From Paracentrotus lividus (taxonomy: Eukaryota; Echinodermata; Echinoidea; Camarodonta; Echinidae): a stretch of DNA of 64,000 bases. The notes under the pieces were generated by a model, which saw only the letters and a program-made list of their open reading frames with translations, was not told where the DNA came from and made no database searches. Below, piece after piece: positions 10,632 through 22,171 of the stretch. The stretch's first letter is position 1, and the number at the start of each line of letters is the position of its first letter. The stretch covers positions 20,863,017-20,927,016 of the forward strand of contig CALNVZ010002974.1 of the NCBI GenBank assembly GCA_940671915.1, given 5' to 3'. Both the position numbers and the translations under genes were made by a program.

Positions 10632-10712
10632 GGGGGGGGGGAGTGAGGAAAGAGAGAGAGAGAGAGAGCGAGAGGGGAGAAAGGGAGAGGAAGGAAGAGA
10701 GAGGAGGATGGC
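10632..10712. repeat. G-tract and GA-rich simple repeat
   Basis: Ten G are followed by a (GA)n run and GGAAGA-like purine-rich DNA. The complement gives spurious serine/leucine-rich reading frames. Confidence 0.8.
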
Positions 10713-11269
10713 AAGAAGCAATAGGGAACAGGAAAAAGTGACAGAATGATGTGTAATTAATTATTAAATCTGGGTAATAGTTATTGATTCTTATTCCCAA
10801 TAGGCCTTCCGAATATTCATGTCAAAGATTGAGCTTATCTATTTGAAAGAGATTTATAACCAAGTATTATCCTGAAATGTTTTCCCCATCCATGTCTCTA
10901 AATTTGATTTATATTGAAAAGAAAAAATATAGCCAATTTGCCGGGACCTGATATTTTTCAATAGAACACTAAAGCAATTCTTAATAAGGCTTCCTCCTCA
11001 ACAAAATTATCAATGAAACCTGTATTTACATTGCAGCTAATCTCCATTCTATCTCTCAGAACCTTCTCTGCAAGATCATACAAGGACCCCGTGCATATAT
11101 CTAAAAGAGCGCCATCTCTTGCGAGCGGTAACGCAAGACTAGCATCATTCTACAAACTGACAGAATCTTACCTAGGTGAACTCGGGTTTGAATCCATCAC
11201 GTCTGTCAGATGGTTTCAGACGTGAATAATCATATTTGATTAATAATCGTCTATCAAAACACAGAGGGG

Positions 11270-12086
11270 TTCCGAACGACCCCCCCCCCCCCCAAAAAAA
11301 AAAAAAAAAAAAAAAAAAGTGCAGAAAAAGTGACCCCCACTTCTTGGCAGAAGTGCTACAGATAAATGCAAGAAACAAATCAGTCCCATCATAAATTTTT
11401 TTTTTTTTTAATGTTAAAGATGATAATTATCATGTAACAAAGAAATCATGTCATTTCACAGGATTTTCCGTATCATGCGCTTGCCTGTGTTATGTTCTCT
11501 ACTTTAAAAGGATATTGTCTTCAATTAATTAAAAAATACGGCTTTGAAGCCAAATGTATTTAATCCCCTGCTTCATTTCACTATAGGAGACCATCATGAA
11601 TGAACCCATTGTTCACGAGCTAGACTTTCAAAAATGAACCCCAAAAAAGGAGCAACGCTGAAACAAATCCCCTAGTTTAAATCCGTATATGGAACAATTT
11701 TTACTTGCTCTTTGAATTCGAATCCTGGATGAAAATGAAATTATCCTCTCGTGCTGAACACGCGCTCGCATTTAATTTTATTTATTTTTATTTTATTTTT
11801 TCTACAGGGAGGTGGTCATCAACATGTGAAAGATTAAAAAAAAAAATTTATTTATAAAAAAAATGCCTTCATGTTTTATTTCCTTGTTTGTTTTAAATTC
11901 CCTGCTCGTGCCTGTCGCTCGCAAAGTTTGCTCCCTGAAAATTACGACACATTCACTGATTCATAATGCCCAGAATGATAATGATTACTAATAAATATAT
12001 TGTGGATATTTTCCGATTCCGATCGCATATTTTAAAGGCATGTGCGTATTCTGGGGGGGGGCTTACGGGCCTTTACGGGCTTTACG

Positions 12087-12127
<41 letters not shown>

Positions 12128-12720
12128 CTTATCGTGAAAAAATTTGAGTGTACCTTTTGCGATGGCTCGGGTGTAACGTGGAAAAAAAAAAGATGTACCT
12201 TTCTGGATCCACCACTGGGGAGCGCCAAAATCAAAATCACATCGGGCCCCCGGGGTGCCAAATCCTGGATACGCGCCTGAAAGGGATCATCAGATCCTTA
12301 TGAACAACTAAAAAAAAAAGATAAGTTAGTAAGATGTTTTAAATATACTACCTTCACTCATTATAAACCAAAATTTTGGGCTAGGACATTGCTCAGAGAG
12401 GCCAATTATATAGTCGATCCCTGACGTCCAATATGTGATGCCGTGATGTAAATTTTCCTCTCGCGCTTCGCGCTTGAAAATCCTGAAAATTATTTTTACT
12501 AAAAAGGAAGTGATTGTCACCTAGTAAAAGAATTTAAAAAGAAAGAGAGAGAGAGAGAGAGAGTCACAAGAGACAAAATGTGCGTAGAATATAATCTTTG
12601 AGTCATTATAGGGCAAAATTTACAGCTCGCGCGGAAAGGTTCATTCCTTCAGAAAGGTCCACTTTATAAATTTCGACCCCCCCCCCCGTAAAAACGCTAG
12701 TTACGGGCCGGTGTTTAGAA
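11270..12720. repeat. Decayed repeat cluster with long C/A homopolymers
   Basis: The cluster contains 14 C followed by about 25 A (11280-11318), 40 consecutive C (12087-12126), CTGGATACGCGCCTG near 12268, and blocks TCATTATAAACCAAAATTTT, CTCGCGCTTCGCGCTT and GATCCCTGACGTCC. The last three also build the element at 39384-41542. These look like old fragments of related repeats. A (GA)n run lies at 12543-12562. No gene is seen. Confidence 0.65.
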
Positions 12721-12846
12721 AATAAAGGTCATGGTAAAGAAAAAGACTTTAGCATTGAATTTTAGTTGTACATGCAAATAAGTCATGGTATTTTAAAGTA
12801 CTTTATCGGGGTATCAATTTAATATTTCTGAATCTGGTAACAGGGT

Positions 12847-12863
12847 GGGGGGGGGGGGGGGGG
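12847..12863. repeat. G homopolymer (17 nt)
   Basis: Seventeen consecutive G, interrupted on the left by one T from three more G. Confidence 0.9.
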
Positions 12864-13065
12864 TGGAGGCGACAGTGAAACGGGAGCTGATTTCTTTTTC
12901 ATTACGAATGTTCTGAAAATGGACATTTTTTATGCGTTTTCAGGGAGGTAATAAATCCTCAGGAAAATACTGTAATTAGTTTTGGAAAAATGATATATAT
13001 ACGAGTGCGAAAAAATTTCAGTGATAAAAAAAATACATGGACGTCTCTTCACTCAAATGGGGGTT

Positions 13066-13345
13066 TCAAATTTGGCACCCAGTTGGTTTCTTTTAAATAT
13101 TTGACGTTACCCTAAATCTAAAAATCAATTCGGCGCCCATAAGTTTAAAACAATTTGGCGCCCCTAAATTCTTAGAAATAATTGGCACCATTCAATACTT
13201 TCTGGTCAGTCTGGCATCCCCTGAGTTAAGAATCAATTGGACACCCCCTTGTTTTTGGTGTCGATTTTGTGCCACCTCTTAAGTTTAAAATCAATCTGGC
13301 GTCCCCTGAATTTAAAATCAATTTGGCGCCCCTTGCTAATTTCAA
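13066..13345. repeat. Tandem array of AAATCAATTTGGCGCCCC units
   Basis: About eight imperfect copies of a 30-40 bp unit containing (A)ATCAATTTGGCGCCCC(TGA)ATTTAA. GGCGCC is a palindrome in most copies. The array is intergenic, about 0.9 kb upstream of the DIP2 start, and is followed by CT- and TTTTG-rich simple DNA (13350-13850). Confidence 0.75.
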
Positions 13346-13599
13346 ATTATTTTCCTTTTCTTCTGCTTTTCCTTTTCCTTCCTTTTTATCCCTTCTATAT
13401 CTATTCCCCCTTTTCTCTTACTTTTCCCCTCTTCTTTATCATTCGCGTTACCCCTCCTGTTGCGCCCCTCATGCATTGGCCTACCGAGCCGAGGGCCATG
13501 GCCCCGTGCCCCCTCCCCCCGCAGGATACCCGCGTGCATAAACAAATAATTTGCAAGACCTTTTCTCCCTGAATCTTGGTCGTGACCGAAACTTGGCTA

Positions 13600-14177
13600 A
13601 ATACCATTTTTTATTTTTTTTTATTTTTTTCAGGGGGGGGGGTATAAATTTCAATCCTTCTTTCCGTCAGAGTAACCTACTTGCGTTTTTTACAGCCCTC
13701 CTTTTCTCTTCGTTTCATTTTCTTCTTCCTTTTGTCTTCCTCTTGTTTTTGTTTTTTTCTTAATTGTTTTGTTTTGTTTTGTTCTGTTTTGCTTAATTTT
13801 TTGTTTTGATTTGATTGGTATTGTTTTGTTTTGTTTTTACTTCTTCTTCTTTCTTCCATTGTTATCTTCCACCCCCTTCACACTCTTGCGCCTGATGGCA
13901 TTCCATAGTAATGGCAGGAAAATAATAATGATGAACCGAGAATCGACGTATTGCATGTACGCGAATGCTGTGTGTTTCTCTCGTGTGTGTGTATGTGTGT
14001 GTGTACGTTGTGGACTCGAACACTTTGATACGATCGATCGCATCTCAGATTTTATTATACAGACTGGTGTTAAATCGCCTAAAATAGTTCTTTGAAAGTC
14101 TAGATGCCCTGAGATTCCGCTTTTTTGAAATTTGTATATTTTGTTTATTATTTGGAGTCAGCTGTCCTGTTTCAGAG
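13600..14177 (+). promoter_or_regulatory. Presumed DIP2 5' flank and 5' UTR
   Basis: The stretch before the DIP2 ATG holds a TTTTG-rich run (13741-13835), a short TG run (13985-14003) and CGATCGATCGC near 14032. No TATA box is placed well enough to support a start site. The promoter role is inferred only from position. Confidence 0.35.
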
Positions 14178-14268
14178 ATGGCGGAGAGAGGACTGGACGT
14201 GTCTCGTTTCCAAATTCCGACCCATATTCAGGAATCGTTAGCTGAATTGGAGCAAGAATTAGCCGAAG
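14178..14268 (+). CDS. DIP2: DIP2 coding exon 1 (residues 1-30), start of DMAP1-binding domain
   Basis: ATG at 14178 (G at -3, G at +4) opens MAERGLDVSRFQIPTHIQES, then LAELEQELAE, and ends in phase 1 (GAA G) before GTAAGG. Joined to 57374 it continues GDITRKGFEKKKAKLL, matching the ELSEGDITQKGYEKKRAKLL signature of animal disco-interacting protein 2. In the family the N-terminal DMAP1-binding domain is followed by two acyl-CoA-synthetase-like (FAAL-type) domains linked to lipid metabolism and neuronal development. Those domains lie outside this window. The family normally exceeds 1500 residues, so only a few percent is seen. Which vertebrate paralogue (A, B or C) it resembles cannot be judged. 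Confidence 0.9.
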
Positions 14269-14835
14269 GTAAGGTCCATACCCTGTCGCATATTTTAGCC
14301 AGCGCTACGGGCGTGTACATGCGTGCGTATGGGGTGTGTAGATGTGTAGCCCGCCGTGCCTGAGATGATGAACGTCCTTGATTTGACTAAATATTTGATT
14401 TTCAGCTATGTGCAATTGTGCATTCCATTACTTCCAAACCAATGATAAAATTATAATGAGCACTTTTAGAAAGAATTTAAACTAAAAATTGTGGCATTTT
14501 ATTTATGTCTTGTTTTTGCTTAATTTTGGTTTTGAATTTTGTTGATCATGTTGATGATGTTGCTGATCACTGATGCTGTTTATTTCAGCCTTCCACTTTA
14601 ATAGATCTTGGTCTTAACTAGGGTATTAAATTTTACTTTGATTATGGTTAATGTAGGTCTAGATTGTTTGATGTGAATGTATACCCTTTCAGCACCCAAA
14701 CAACCAGTTTACTCCTCTTTCAATGCTGGCCAATCAAAACAAAATGAAAAACTAGACTATTTGCAAGTATAAAGTAGGTTCTAAATATCTGCAGCCAACT
14801 TGAGGATTGGGGATGGGGCCCACCCCCCCCCCCCC

Positions 14836-15227
14836 ACTCAGGCGGTCAACCATACACGTATGCTTGTTCCCGATTTCTCTGGAAAAGGGTATATTTCAGG
14901 GGCTCATCTCAGGAAAAAATCCCTGAGAAATCATTGAAATAGAGGTCTTTTAGCATTCTCCCTCCGACCTATTCTTTAATTGGGGGTAGTTTTCAATTTT
15001 TTAAAGACAAATTCTGAGATAAGGTCCCGAATATGGTCCAAAAACCTGGGAAAAGGGGGTAATTTTATTGGCTACCCCTCGAAAAGCCTGTAATAGGGGG
15101 GTAATTTTAGTGCAACTTCCCTTCCAAATTCCTCTAATAGGGGGTAATTTTGACACGGCTTCCCTGACTGATAGGGGTATCTCTAAAAATCTGGAACGGG
15201 CATACATGTATGGTTGACCCCCTGAGT
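14836..15227. mobile_element. Element with ACTCAGGSGGTCAACCATAC ends
   Basis: The left end ACTCAGGCGGTCAACCATAC plus ACGTATG is the reverse complement, with few changes, of the right end CATACATGTATGGTTGACCC plus CCTGAGT (about 26 bp). Inside, a unit containing AGGGGGTAATTTT occurs three or more times. Thirteen C adjoin the left end and fourteen G lie just beyond the right end (15274-15287). It has no coding capacity. Confidence 0.75.
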
Positions 15228-17850
15228 AGGGAGGCCGGGGGTTGGGATGGGGCAGTTACTATTTTTTTCTTTCGGGGGGGGGGGGGGCAATTGCAAGGGG
15301 CTTTCCTGGAGAACAGTTGGTGGCGAATTGTACATGTATTAAAGTTGAAGTGAGTGATTTAGAAAACTTGTAATAAGATTATATTTTATAATACAAACCA
15401 TTTTATGTGGTATTTGTTATCTTTTTGGGGACACTTTTTACATATCAGATTTTGACATTTTACGGATGTCACATGGAAAATTGTTTAGATACATTGTAAG
15501 GCTGATGAGAAGGCATGATTTTTGTCAAGGGCAAATATAAAGGTACAAGTGTATCTATGTTCATGTCGTGTAGGTAAACACAACTAAATTTGGAACGTGT
15601 AGTGTAGATCTGAGGTGTGTTCATACCTGCACAGGTACTTTCAGCAGCTCATGGTCTTATCCGATCTCGAGGGATCTCAGAGGAACTTGAAGGAAGTAAG
15701 GTCCCATCCAGGGAAGCTTGATAATTTCCTCTCTGATTTGGCCTGATTCCCTTGCGTATTTCTTGTGATCGTGTGTAGAGATATGTGGTTCACGGTTTGT
15801 GCTTCGGTTGTGTTGTGAATGTGATGTTTGGCTATGTGCGATGTTTCGGGGGTTCAGAATGATTAGCCTGCTTTTAGAATAAAAAGGACCATGCACGTAT
15901 TTAGCTCAGTAAAGCTTGTCTTTTAAGGGAAAGTGTACAACATATACAAAGTCCAAAGTCACAAGAAAAAGTTCAGATTGTAAACAAAACGAAAACAAAA
16001 AATAAACTGCTCTGCATTCTCCATAAACCAGACAGTTCCACTAAAAAAAATTTAAAAAAAAAAAGAGAAGAGAGGAATAAATAAGTTTTAAAAAAAAGAA
16101 AGAAAAGAAAGTGTGCAAGAGTACAGAGAAATTAATATTTTTATAGATCTAGTCTTACAAGAAGTATGTCTCTCATTTGAAGCTCAGCATTTGTCTCAGA
16201 CATTGCTCAATACCCATATCAAACACTTCCTGTACAGTGCCCTAATAAACTTTGATATGCCCCTTGTCTTTCCCCTGTCTAGACGTTGCCAATTTGCTGC
16301 TGCCCCCCTCTGGTCAGTAACTTAAAGCTGTAAGACAAAATTAATTATTTCTTTACCTGTTGCCCTGCCTTGTGTATAAAGGCCGTACGATATTGGTTGA
16401 AATACATGTATTGGTTGGCATACTGTACCAATCATTCAGTTCAACTCAAGGTTTAAAAAAAAAAGAATGTGTGTACATTGAGCTCTCGATGCATTTGGGC
16501 CACCAAAAGTTGTGCCTTAAAACAGGTGCACAGTACAGGTATTTAAAACTAAAAATTTCAAATCAGACCCTTACATTTTTTTGAAAGTGTTGAGCACTGT
16601 GTAAAGGGGTTGATCTTCTTAATGTGCAATGTGGCGAGACAGGATGGTAGTATAATTTGTTGAAAGTTTAGAACCTTGATCCTTTTCCTTTCTCTTTTCC
16701 TGACGATCCCTCTGGACCAGGTCATACATGTACACATATCAATGCACCTGTATCCAGCTGATAAAGATAAATTAAAGTTCTGGTTATGATATTCAATTGT
16801 TGAAGAAATTGTCACACAATGATTGGGAAAGCTTTTTTTATAATGCTCTGAAGAATTGTATGTGATTACCAAATCAATAAGAAATAAACTAAATTCTACC
16901 AAGATTCACTTGCAATACACAAAAAAACAAACAAGAAAAAACATGTATGGGACTACTCACAAATAGGCCTGAACATTTCAACTGTTCTTTGAGGGGATTA
17001 AAAAGCAAAGGACCTTTTTACTATAATAATGTCAATGTACACAATGTATCTAAATAAAAAGAAAATAATTTGAAAGCTTACAATTGATCTTTCCCATCTA
17101 GATGATATGTAGATTCTATTTAAACTTCAGGGTGAATAAGATTGGTCACCATTCTGTGTGTTACATGTATTATCACTTTATTTTTCTGTCAATTAATTTT
17201 TCAATAAAACTAGCAGTAACAATGTTGCAATGTCAGTATTTTGTCATTGTACATTGTATGTCAGAGCAGTTTAAAAAAAAAAAAATAAAAAATAAATAAA
17301 TAAATCTTTTTTAGCTTTTAGATACATTGTAGGCCTATACCTGAGAAATGGCCGTGAACTTGAGTTTGTGGGAGAATAGAATGTTTACATGTAATGACCC
17401 TCTGAGGCTTCCCATAGCCAGTTGAATAGAGGAACAATGGCGGTAATCAAATACCGACACAATGAGATCCATAGACCGTCATTTATAAGCTCACAGGTGT
17501 CTAAACCAAATTGTTGATTTGACAGTTTTCAATACCAGCATGCATCCAAAAGAACCCCACCATGGTAGTCCAATATGAAATCCCTGGCTTCTAGATAAAA
17601 TATCATTGTTAGATGATCGTTTACTATGTACTGGGGTCAATTATTTTGCCCAGAATATTTCAATATCATAATAGGGTGGACTACAAGACATTACATGAGT
17701 AATTTTTATAGGTTAGGTACCCTGTGAAAATTTCATCAAAATCAAGAAAAACCTAGGAAAGGGTGTTTCATGTGGTGGTCAATAAATTATTTGGATTTAT
17801 TTTCGATGTTTAACATTTTACTGATATTCTTTTGTTCTCTGTTCAATTTC

Positions 17851-18162
17851 TTAAAGGTAGTGTCATCCTTTTTCACAAATTGCAAACACTAATGCAGCTT
17901 GGCATAACTTTAGAATATGATCAACCTATACGGTCTATTCAATCTTACTGTCATAGGTTACCTAGATCAGTAATATGAAACAAAAATTTGACTACCAATC
18001 TAGACCAGCTCTCCATCAACATCGTTGATATTACATAATTGATAATCGCCAAACATACACATTATCATGTTGTGGGAAGATATAATCATTGATATACTAC
18101 TATATCCTCTCAAAACTAGAAATGTAATATTTTTGCCTGCAAAAGGATGACACTACCTTTAA
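17851..18162. mobile_element. TTAA-bounded MITE
   Basis: TTAAAGGTAGTGTCATCCTT at the left end matches AAGGATGACACTACCTTTAA at the right end exactly over 20 bp. Outermost TTAA on both sides suggests TTAA target duplication, as in the piggyBac and Kolobok superfamilies. It is 312 bp and non-coding. Confidence 0.85.
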
Positions 18163-18712
18163 CAAGATTGTTTATTCTGACTTCATAATCAAATTTCACA
18201 GTTCATATAAATCCATTCATACAAAAATCTTTGATTAATAAGGTAAAGCCCTTGCTTGTTTGAGGTTTAACTTACTTTTCAATCTATTCTCATAATTAAG
18301 TGCAATATAGCCTAGTCTGTGATGTACTGAATGCCTAATAAAGAAATGCATACTGGGTAGATCTTTTCTGTAATAGAGTATGTTTTGTTATAGTTATGCA
18401 GTGTGTTACAAACAATCAATTGAACCATATACAATGGTTGATTTTGTTTAGATAGGGAAGCGGAGACCAGCCAAGTCCAAAGTCCACTTAAAATCAAAAC
18501 AGGATTGTATTTTTGATGGCTCTCTCCATCTTCAAAAAACCGTTGAGAAGAGAAGGATGGAGGAAATAAGATAGCAACAGAGACTTGGGGGGGGGGCAGA
18601 AGGACATACATGTACAGTATCTTTAAAACTACATGTAAGACCGATTTAGCATCCCTGTGTTATGTATTACGTGTAATACAAATGTAGATATAATAAGGTA
18701 AATTATAGTGTC

Positions 18713-18713
<1 letters not shown>

Positions 18714-18744
<31 letters not shown>

Positions 18745-18795
18745 CGAGAGAGCAAAGTCAAGTACATGTATGAATGCAGAGAGAGAAAGAGAGTG
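18714..18795. repeat. GA simple repeat
   Basis: A (GA)n run at 18714-18738 with a shorter degenerate purine run to about 18795. Confidence 0.8.
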
Positions 18796-19157
18796 TGATA
18801 TGTATTTTGATAAACTGCACCTAGGCCCCAGGAGAAAAAGAAAAATAGATCTTGATCTTGTAACTTTATACAATCTGCTCCTTATTTTCTCATAATAAAG
18901 CTTAATGGGGTCATCAAAATGACCTATAATAGTGACCCTTGACCTCCAGTTTTTTGCTTACCACTGACTTTGTGAATTGTGAACAGTAGTAGTACCCACA
19001 ATACTTTGGGATACTTTGTACCTTGCATACCGTCACATACAAAGTACTGTAAAATAATGCAAAATATATTGTTCAGAAAAGAGTAGGCTACATGTACATG
19101 TAGTTACACATCTAGGGGCCTATAAAGTGCCTGCTGAAATATAGTTCGAATACATAT

Positions 19158-21264
19158 GGGCAATTCCACAGAAATCCGGACAAGGGTGCAAGAAATTAAA
19201 AATGATATTTGGTTAAAATAATTGTGATTTTCAAAAAATATATGAGTTGAAGTTTTAAGAATCAATAAAAATTTTACCGATGGCGGCCATTTTCACCTTC
19301 TAAACAAATGCCGAAGTATTACAATAGATTTTTGGTATAAAAAAGGTATATTTACAAAAAACTCATTTTCATTTTCCCAACTAAAACTTTTCTGTATCAG
19401 ATAATCTTTCACATGGATAAAGTTGTTTGAAAGACACTTTATCAAACTGTATTTCAAAAAATTTGGTTCAATTGTGACTTTGGTAAAAAACTTGAGATTT
19501 AATTTACCCTCATTTGGGATGTAACGTCAGTTACCGAAAACATGAACTTGTTTATTTTTTTCCACAACGAAGAAAGTATCAACTATGCCAATTAAGATTT
19601 CTAATGTATGACTGCATCTCATTATTATCAATAGCAAAGCTATGGATATTCAACATACAATCAAGTCAAAATTGATAGCTGATTTGTGTAACGTCGGTTA
19701 CCATGACCTAGTGTAACGTCAGTTACCATAATGCAATTATCGTTTCTTTTAAAAAAAAATACAAATTGGGCACCTGTATGTATCTGAAGTAATTACCATT
19801 GATTAAACTAATCATCTAGCGATAAAAAGACTGTATGTGTCAATGGTAACTTCTTCTTTTAATGATTTAAGAGTTGGGAAAAGCCATGTCATGTACATGT
19901 TCATGTAGGCCTAAGCCCCTCCAAATCTACTTTAGATTTTCAGTAACTATCTATTGATGTGATCAGGATCCATTGCTATATATTCTGCATTTGGAATATG
20001 AGCCAACAAGTTTAAATGTTATGATAAATTTAAATACAATTTTTGGTTGTATTCAAAAACTTCTCTCTGTATTTTTATAATACATAAATGAAGAAGAAAA
20101 AAGAAGAAAAAAATGTATGATCAAAGCTCCTACATGTATGTCTGTGCATCTGCTGAGATGTACACAATTTTTGATACAACAAAGCACAGAACAAACACTT
20201 TACTTTGACAGGCTGTCATTTTGATGCCAAAGACTAACAGCAATTTTCAACAAATTTCAATACCCAGCTTTGAAATTCAGCATTTTATTACTACTGATCA
20301 TAATTTTTTACAAAATGAGTTAAATGGAAATTACTGTTCATACATTAAGTTTGAATCGAGGAAGAAACTGTTTAAAAGTGATTTTGAAAAGGTTGGTAAC
20401 AATTTGCCTAAGAATTGTTGTGTGCTGTGAGGTTTTAGAATCAACAAATGATAAGTGAACACATTTCTGCCAAGATTCACATGCACTACACAAAAATACA
20501 TGTGTGGGACATCCTACGTGTATTAATCATTCAAAAAAACTATTTTAGAGTTTCTGATATCTTAATACTAACATATTCCAATATTTAAGTGATGGAATAG
20601 TAGTAAGAAATAAAATTTTCAAAATATTCTGTACAAATCCTATAGGAAATGTATGTGTACAACTATCATGTTCACAGTAAAGTTTTAGCTAAATAATAGG
20701 AAAGTGATTACATTACTTCTTATTTGGCCAATCTGTTGCTTAGAACATAGGTATGATATCATATCAAACACATAATTCTCAAAAGCCAGGAAAACAAAAT
20801 ATTTGGATCCGATTCAAAATTGGGATTTTACATGTGTAAAGTCTATGGAAGATGTAAGGGTAACGTCAGTTACGTAACGTCAGTTACCGACATGTCTTCA
20901 CAAAAGTTTCCCCAGCATAAACAAAAATTATGAAAATCTCTTCTTATTTTGCGAATCTGTTCATAAAGACCTAGGAATGATGTCATATAAGACTTATCAT
21001 TATAACACCTCGTGGACATGAGATATTGAAATATGATCAAACACCCTGATTTTGCATGTCCGTTTTCTGTAACGTCAGTTACCGACACGTTTTTGCTTGG
21101 CGTTTCAATGGAAATGATGTTTTGGTTGAATTTTTTTATACAACGCCTTGCTTTACACTAACTTATTTAGGTATATTAATTTGAAGACCCAGGTATTGTA
21201 ACTACAACACAAAGAATGTAGAAAATTCTGGTTGTGTGTAACGTCAGTTACCGTGGAATTGCCC
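19158..21264 (+). mobile_element. 2.1-kb non-autonomous DNA transposon, copy A
   Basis: The ends are GGGCAATTCCAC and GTGGAATTGCCC, flanked on both sides by ATAT (19154-19157 and 21265-21268), read as a 4-bp target duplication. Seven copies of GTAACGTCAGTTACC or close variants lie at 19521-19535, 19688-19702, 19713-19727, 20860-20873, 20874-20888, 21069-21083 and 21238-21252. The interior is AT-rich and the longest open frame is about 70 codons, so no transposase is encoded. The same sequence in opposite orientation occurs at 36762-38894. Superfamily unknown. Confidence 0.88.
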
Positions 21265-22171
21265 ATATGAAACTTCAAACAACATTACATTTTTAATTCA
21301 AATACAAATGAAACAGTGCAGTGTGCAAAAATCTTTCTGTAAACAAAGTAAAAGGTTGTTGTGAACATGATTTCTAAGAAATTTCTATTCAAATACCTTC
21401 ATGTAATATACCTTGTACATTGTACATGAAGTTACATTGTAGGCCTATATACAACTGATTGAGAGCTAAACACCTGTTCAAGGTCTCATTTTTATAATAT
21501 GCTGGTATATTGTCTAAATAGGAACTGCAGTTTAGACCTATAGCATGTTAGATAGGGCGATGAGAATATGCTAAATTACACAATGCAATGTACATGTAGG
21601 ACCGTTGATCGATGAATATATATGAAAGTGATCAAACCAATTTATAGAATTGTTGTTTCACTCCTAATTAGCAAATGCCAAAGCTGTTAATGAGCTGATT
21701 GGCGGCTTTCATGGGTTTTCCTGTCCAGGTACTTTATTGTGAATGAACAGCATCTGTCAAAGGTTCTAAATTTACCACCATGTAGGCCTACGAGTTTGAC
21801 AAATTGAATTCAAATTACTAGTAGTTTGTTGATATTTATTTTTCAGATTTATTCATATTTTTAATATGGATTATTGAATAGAAATTAGAGGAAAAAATTA
21901 ATACATTTTAGAGAAAACACATTGTAATTTCCATTAATAATAATTCAGTAAGGACTTAAGATCTATTTCATAGACAAATTACAAAGAACAATGTAATGAT
22001 AATAATAATGATGATCATGATGGCTTTTTATGTTGCTAAGGTCTGTGAGGTATGGCACTCAGGTGTTTTACGTGTACACATGTACGTGTAGCCTATAATG
22101 TATGTACAACTGTATGAAATTATACATGTTGAGGGTTCACTCTTCAGTTTTAGTTTGCGTTTATGATATTC

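Noticed and set aside
13237..13572. Proline- and phenylalanine-rich frame of 111 codons upstream of DIP2
   Set aside because: Spans the GGCGCC tandem array and CT-rich sequence; compositional artefact.
19158..21264. A coding gene or transposase inside the 2.1-kb element
   Set aside because: Longest frames are about 70 codons, not shared between the two copies, and without any recognisable motif.
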